Shown here: positions 61,801 through 64,000 of the stretch, in pieces | Numbering within the stretch: position 1 is the first letter of the stretch | Layout: each line of letters begins with the position of its first letter | Assembly: GCF_007970805.1 (NCBI RefSeq) | Contig: NZ_CP042433.1 | Location: 4,588,001 to 4,652,000, forward strand | Length of the DNA: 64,000 nucleotides | Direction of reading: 5' to 3' | DNA from: Flavisolibacter ginsenosidimutans | Lineage (GTDB): Bacteria > Bacteroidota > Bacteroidia > Chitinophagales > Chitinophagaceae | The notes under the pieces: model-generated | The model's database searches: none | What the model saw: only the letters and a program-made list of their open reading frames with translations | What the model was told of the DNA's origin: nothing | Position numbers and translations under genes: made by a program

Positions 61801-64000
61801 CCTGCGTGTAAATGTCGGCTGATGTAACGCGACTCACAGGACGTCCGGTTTCATCAAACACCGTTGTATAAAAATTTGCTGCAAGCAAACCTGTGTTGAT
61901 ATACATCGCCGGAACATCAAATTGAATGCTTGCGTTGCCGCTTGCGTCGGTGGTGCCCTGCTTTACAATCTTGTCGCTAAAGCTTTTCTGATTTTCTAAA
62001 GAAAAGTCATAGTCGCTAAAACCTTTTGCGCTAAACTGTTTTTGTTTGACTTGAATTTCCGTTTCAAAATTTCTGTTCGCAGCCGGCGGACCAAAAAAGT
62101 TCACGGCATTTATGCCCAGGTTTGTTGTTTCAGATGGACGCAAAAAAGGTTTGTCAAGCTTGGTTGTAATCTTGATTCTATCGGGAACGAATTCTTCAAT
62201 CATGAAGTTCTTTGTGGCCAGCAATACGTCGTTGGAACTGTACGCTTCCATTGTGTAAGAACCGGTAATTGCGGCGGATGAAATGTCCATGCTTCCATCG
62301 GTTGCGCCTTGTTCGTTCAGCCCTTTGCGAAAGGTTTTGAGTTCTTTCCCGTTGGGCAAAAGAAAGCGGATCTTCACTGGCAGATCAGCCGCAGGTTTCC
62401 AACCTTTTTCTCTTACTACAAGCGCATAATTTAATCGCTCGCCGGGACGGTAAATGTCTCGTTCGGCATACACAAAAGCATCCAGGCCGGTTGTGTTCAT
62501 TCGCTTTCCGCCCACGTCAAAACGGGATGTGTTCACTCTTGTGTTGTTGAATGGCAGGTAAGTAAAATCATTCGCCGTCTTTGCAATGATCATCGCGGGA
62601 GAATAGCCCGCAAAGTTTTTCGACGCAACAGCAATTTCGGCAACACCATCACCGTTCGTCGCACCGGTACCGAGCAATTGGTTGTTCTTTCCGTACACGT
62701 TTATCGTAACGCCATTCACGGCATTCGTTGTTTGAATGGAATTGGCGAACACCACCATTTTGGTGCTGCCTTGTTTTGCAATCAGGCCAATGTCGGAGAA
62801 GGAAATAAAGCGGCTGTCACGCACCCAATAATCTTGTGAGGAACGAATCATCACGTGGTAAATACCACGAGCATCAGGCAAGCGGTCTTCAAACTGCGAA
62901 ACGTTGAGCAATCGTCCCGAACCGCTTTTTGGCAGTGAACGTGTGTCAATTTCTTTTTCGTAAATCACATCGCCTGACATCGCATCCATGTAGTCCGAAT
63001 AGCTTTCTTCATCGCCTTCGCCGCGATAGGATGCGTATTCCGCTCCTTCACTTTCGCGTGGTTGATAACCGTGCGAAAGTGCCTGTAACAAATTGTTCTC
63101 GTAAATTTTTGAAACGACAACTTTTAATCGCGGCGTGTTCGTCACCTGCACTTCAATGTTTCCACTACCGTGCCTTGACAAGTAAACGGCTTTACTGTTG
63201 GTGAACTTGATGGCCGATTCCAATTGACCAAAACCAACCGCACCAAAATAATCTTCTTTCAACGTGCCGCCCAATTTTCCGTGAATGCCTTTTTTGATTT
63301 GAAGGCTGTAGCTTTTTTCTGCATCAAACTTGTCGCTGCGCAGAATCAAACCAAAATCGGTTGGTTCGGTTGTGAACGTGACGGCCGGGTTAAACGAAAT
63401 ATAATTGTTGACCGCTTCGGGTGCTAGTTGCTGGCTGGTGTACAATCGAACGATGCCTTCAGTGCCCGTATGCTCCGCTTCAAGATTAGAAACACTCAAC
63501 ACGTATGGCGAAGGAACAGTGAGGCTTTGCGTGATGGCTTCCGTGGTTGCGTTGGTGCCCTTCTCCGGTCTGATTCCGGCTGCCAGTATAAGCTTCGCAT
63601 CGTAACTTTTGTCTTCGGGTTTTAATTGCAACAAACGAACGCCAATCTCGTTAGCGCTGCCCGAGGTTGCGAGTGCATAATCAGTCTTTGCACCGTCAAC
63701 TTCCACTTTTAGTTTGTCTTTTAAATCTTCGGCTTTTAGGGGATAATTAAAATGCAACGTGATTTGCGGTTGCGCCGCGCTATTGCCATCGGCTGCGGTT
63801 AACCAGGTAAGGTTTGCATCTTCTAACTTAAGCGGTGAAGTATAGAAGTTAACGTCGCCGTCTTTTACGTCGTTGTACTTGCTGTAACGGAAAAGTTCGT
63901 CTTTGAATTTTGCTTTGTACGTGGTGGCTGGCGCTAACGGTTGCGAAGGAGAGAACACAAGTTCTTCGGGACCGTTCCAGCGAAAGCGGCCGGCTATTTT
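58802..64000 (-). CDS. Alpha-2-macroglobulin family protein (5' partial)
   Basis: The frame continues past the window edge (KIAGRFRWNGPEEL precedes the GTG at 63958), so about 1732 residues are visible and the N-terminus is missing. It has the MG2-type domains (DAFVYAERDIYRPGERLNYALVVRE), the bait-like and alpha-2-macroglobulin blocks (MAVAFKDEKFG) and a thioester site GCTEQ (Cys codon 60176-60178, residue 1261 from the GTG). Bacterial members are periplasmic protease traps that covalently bind attackers and often pair with penicillin-binding protein 1C. Confidence 0.93.
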   Translation of the reverse strand, partial: KIAGRFRWNGPEELVFSPSQPLAPATTYKAKFKDELFRYSKYNDVKDGDVNFYTSPLKLEDANLTWLTAADGNSAAQPQITLHFNYPLKAEDLKDKLKVEVDGAKTDYALATSGSANEIGVRLLQLKPEDKSYDAKLILAAGIRPEKGTNATTEAITQSLTVPSPYVLSVSNLEAEHTGTEGIVRLYTSQQLAPEAVNNYISFNPAVTFTTEPTDFGLILRSDKFDAEKSYSLQIKKGIHGKLGGTLKEDYFGAVGFGQLESAIKFTNSKAVYLSRHGSGNIEVQVTNTPRLKVVVSKIYENNLLQALSHGYQPRESEGAEYASYRGEGDEESYSDYMDAMSGDVIYEKEIDTRSLPKSGSGRLLNVSQFEDRLPDARGIYHVMIRSSQDYWVRDSRFISFSDIGLIAKQGSTKMVVFANSIQTTNAVNGVTINVYGKNNQLLGTGATNGDGVAEIAVASKNFAGYSPAMIIAKTANDFTYLPFNNTRVNTSRFDVGGKRMNTTGLDAFVYAERDIYRPGERLNYALVVREKGWKPAADLPVKIRFLLPNGKELKTFRKGLNEQGATDGSMDISSAAITGSYTMEAYSSNDVLLATKNFMIEEFVPDRIKITTKLDKPFLRPSETTNLGINAVNFFGPPAANRNFETEIQVKQKQFSAKGFSDYDFSLENQKSFSDKIVKQGTTDASGNASIQFDVPAMYINTGLLAANFYTTVFDETGRPVSRVTSADIYTQDVFNGIKDDGSYYYPLNSTVKFSLVSLNKDGAAVNAPATVQIIKHEYRTVLAKSGNYFRYDSQKEDKVLSEKEITFSKTDYAFIPRSPGDYEIRVYRPGANVYVAKHFYSYGSWGGEASSFEVNTEGQVDISLDKEGYNAGDVAKVLFKTPFSGKMLVTVERDGLLSHQYLNVEKRTASMELKLSSEHVPNVYVTATLVKPHEVTDMPLAVAHGFQNISVEESGRKIPVQITAAKSSRSKTHQRVTVKAVAGSYVSLAAVDNGVLQVSGFKTPDPYDFYYQKNALGVTAFDMYPLLFPELRGRLSSTGGDGDLSLEKRVNPIPAKRFKLMSYWSGLKKADGSGNVSFEFEVPQFSGQIRLMAVAFKDEKFGNAEATTTVADPVVISSSLPRFISPGDTVLVPVTISNTTAKTASGNATVNVSGPVKVVGTSSQNISINANSEGHRTFQIIADPTVAAAKIVVSVKVLGEEFKEETDISVRPPSTLQKLSGSGSIVGGQTQSINIPQSDFMPGSFKYDLVVSRSPVAQVADQLRYLVTYPYGCTEQTVSAAFPQLYYGDMVDALKLNPDNKQNAAYNVSEAIRKIKMRQLYNGAVTLWDGEGEADCWATIYAAHFLLEARKAGYDVDNSLLETMLTYLSNRLKTKETVNYYYNRNQQRKIAPKEVAYSLYVLALANRPQASTMNYYKAAGSLLALDSKYLLSAAYAVAGDKRSFNALLPSSFSGEESVQQTGGSYYSALRDEAISLNALIDVDPGNGQIPQMVQHVSQRLKSDRWLNTQERAFSFLALGKVARNAAHSTATADVRVNGKVVATVSDKDWKGSSETLRGNGIEIATKGNGRLYYSWIAEGISVSGAYKEEDNYLKVRRQFYDREGRLLNTTTFKQNDLIIVGITLEKSYDADIQNIVITDLLPAGFEIENPRTKELPGMDWIKDGRTPTALDVRDDRIHFFVDSYSPKQKYYYAVRAVSLGRFKQGPVSADAMYNGEMHSYYGTQMIRVVQ

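Overview
The window looks like a chromosomal segment of a Gram-negative Bacteroidota bacterium, most likely of the family Chitinophagaceae. The evidence is a SusC/SusD outer-membrane pair, Bacteroidota-type promoter boxes (TAnnTTTG-like), a SUF-only Fe-S assembly operon, an Mla-type lipid ABC transporter and a large bacterial alpha-2-macroglobulin. The family-level placement is an inference from gene content and style. I saw no tRNA, rRNA, CRISPR array or prophage.

Region 1 (1-12541, + strand) is one tightly spaced run of genes: urate hydroxylase (5' end cut by the window), xanthine dehydrogenase small and large subunits, the XdhC maturation factor, an ethanolamine-type APC permease, a glutamine-synthetase-like ligase, an iron-type alcohol dehydrogenase, and a single protein that fuses a gamma-glutamyl hydrolase to an aldehyde dehydrogenase. 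The last four genes together spell a gamma-glutamylated route for a small amino-alcohol, best guess ethanolamine to glycine. A single-domain IS200-type transposase with nested palindromes sits between the two xanthine dehydrogenase genes.

Region 2 (12779-48068) is a large pectin utilisation locus. A LacI-type regulator is divergent from susCD. An operon of extracytoplasmic enzymes follows: PL1 lyase, two CE12 esterases, an alpha/beta esterase, two CE8 pectin methylesterases and GH43. A ClC channel, a rhodanese, a small exported protein and a Gfo/Idh/MocA oxidoreductase interrupt. Then come GH28, GH105 and a divergent CE8, and the cytoplasmic galacturonate route uxaB-uxaA-uxaC-kdgK-yhcH-like-kdgA with an exuT-like transporter. 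kduD and kduI complete the unsaturated uronate branch. Four transcription units (susCD, PL1 operon, GH28 operon, kduDI) share a composite upstream element whose right half-site lies exactly 45 nt before a TAG(A/T)CTTG-like or TAGTTTTA box. This is the strongest new signal I found.

Region 3 (48223-58799) holds a glycine-zipper lipoprotein, sufBCDSE with a DUF59 gene and an Rrf2 regulator, mlaE-mlaF-mlaD, and a DUF433/DUF5615 toxin-antitoxin pair. Region 4 (58802-64000, - strand) is a thioester-containing alpha-2-macroglobulin open at the window edge.

Several intergenic gaps carry imperfect palindromes built from short repeated words that differ from locus to locus, and a second dispersed hairpin repeat occurs three times.
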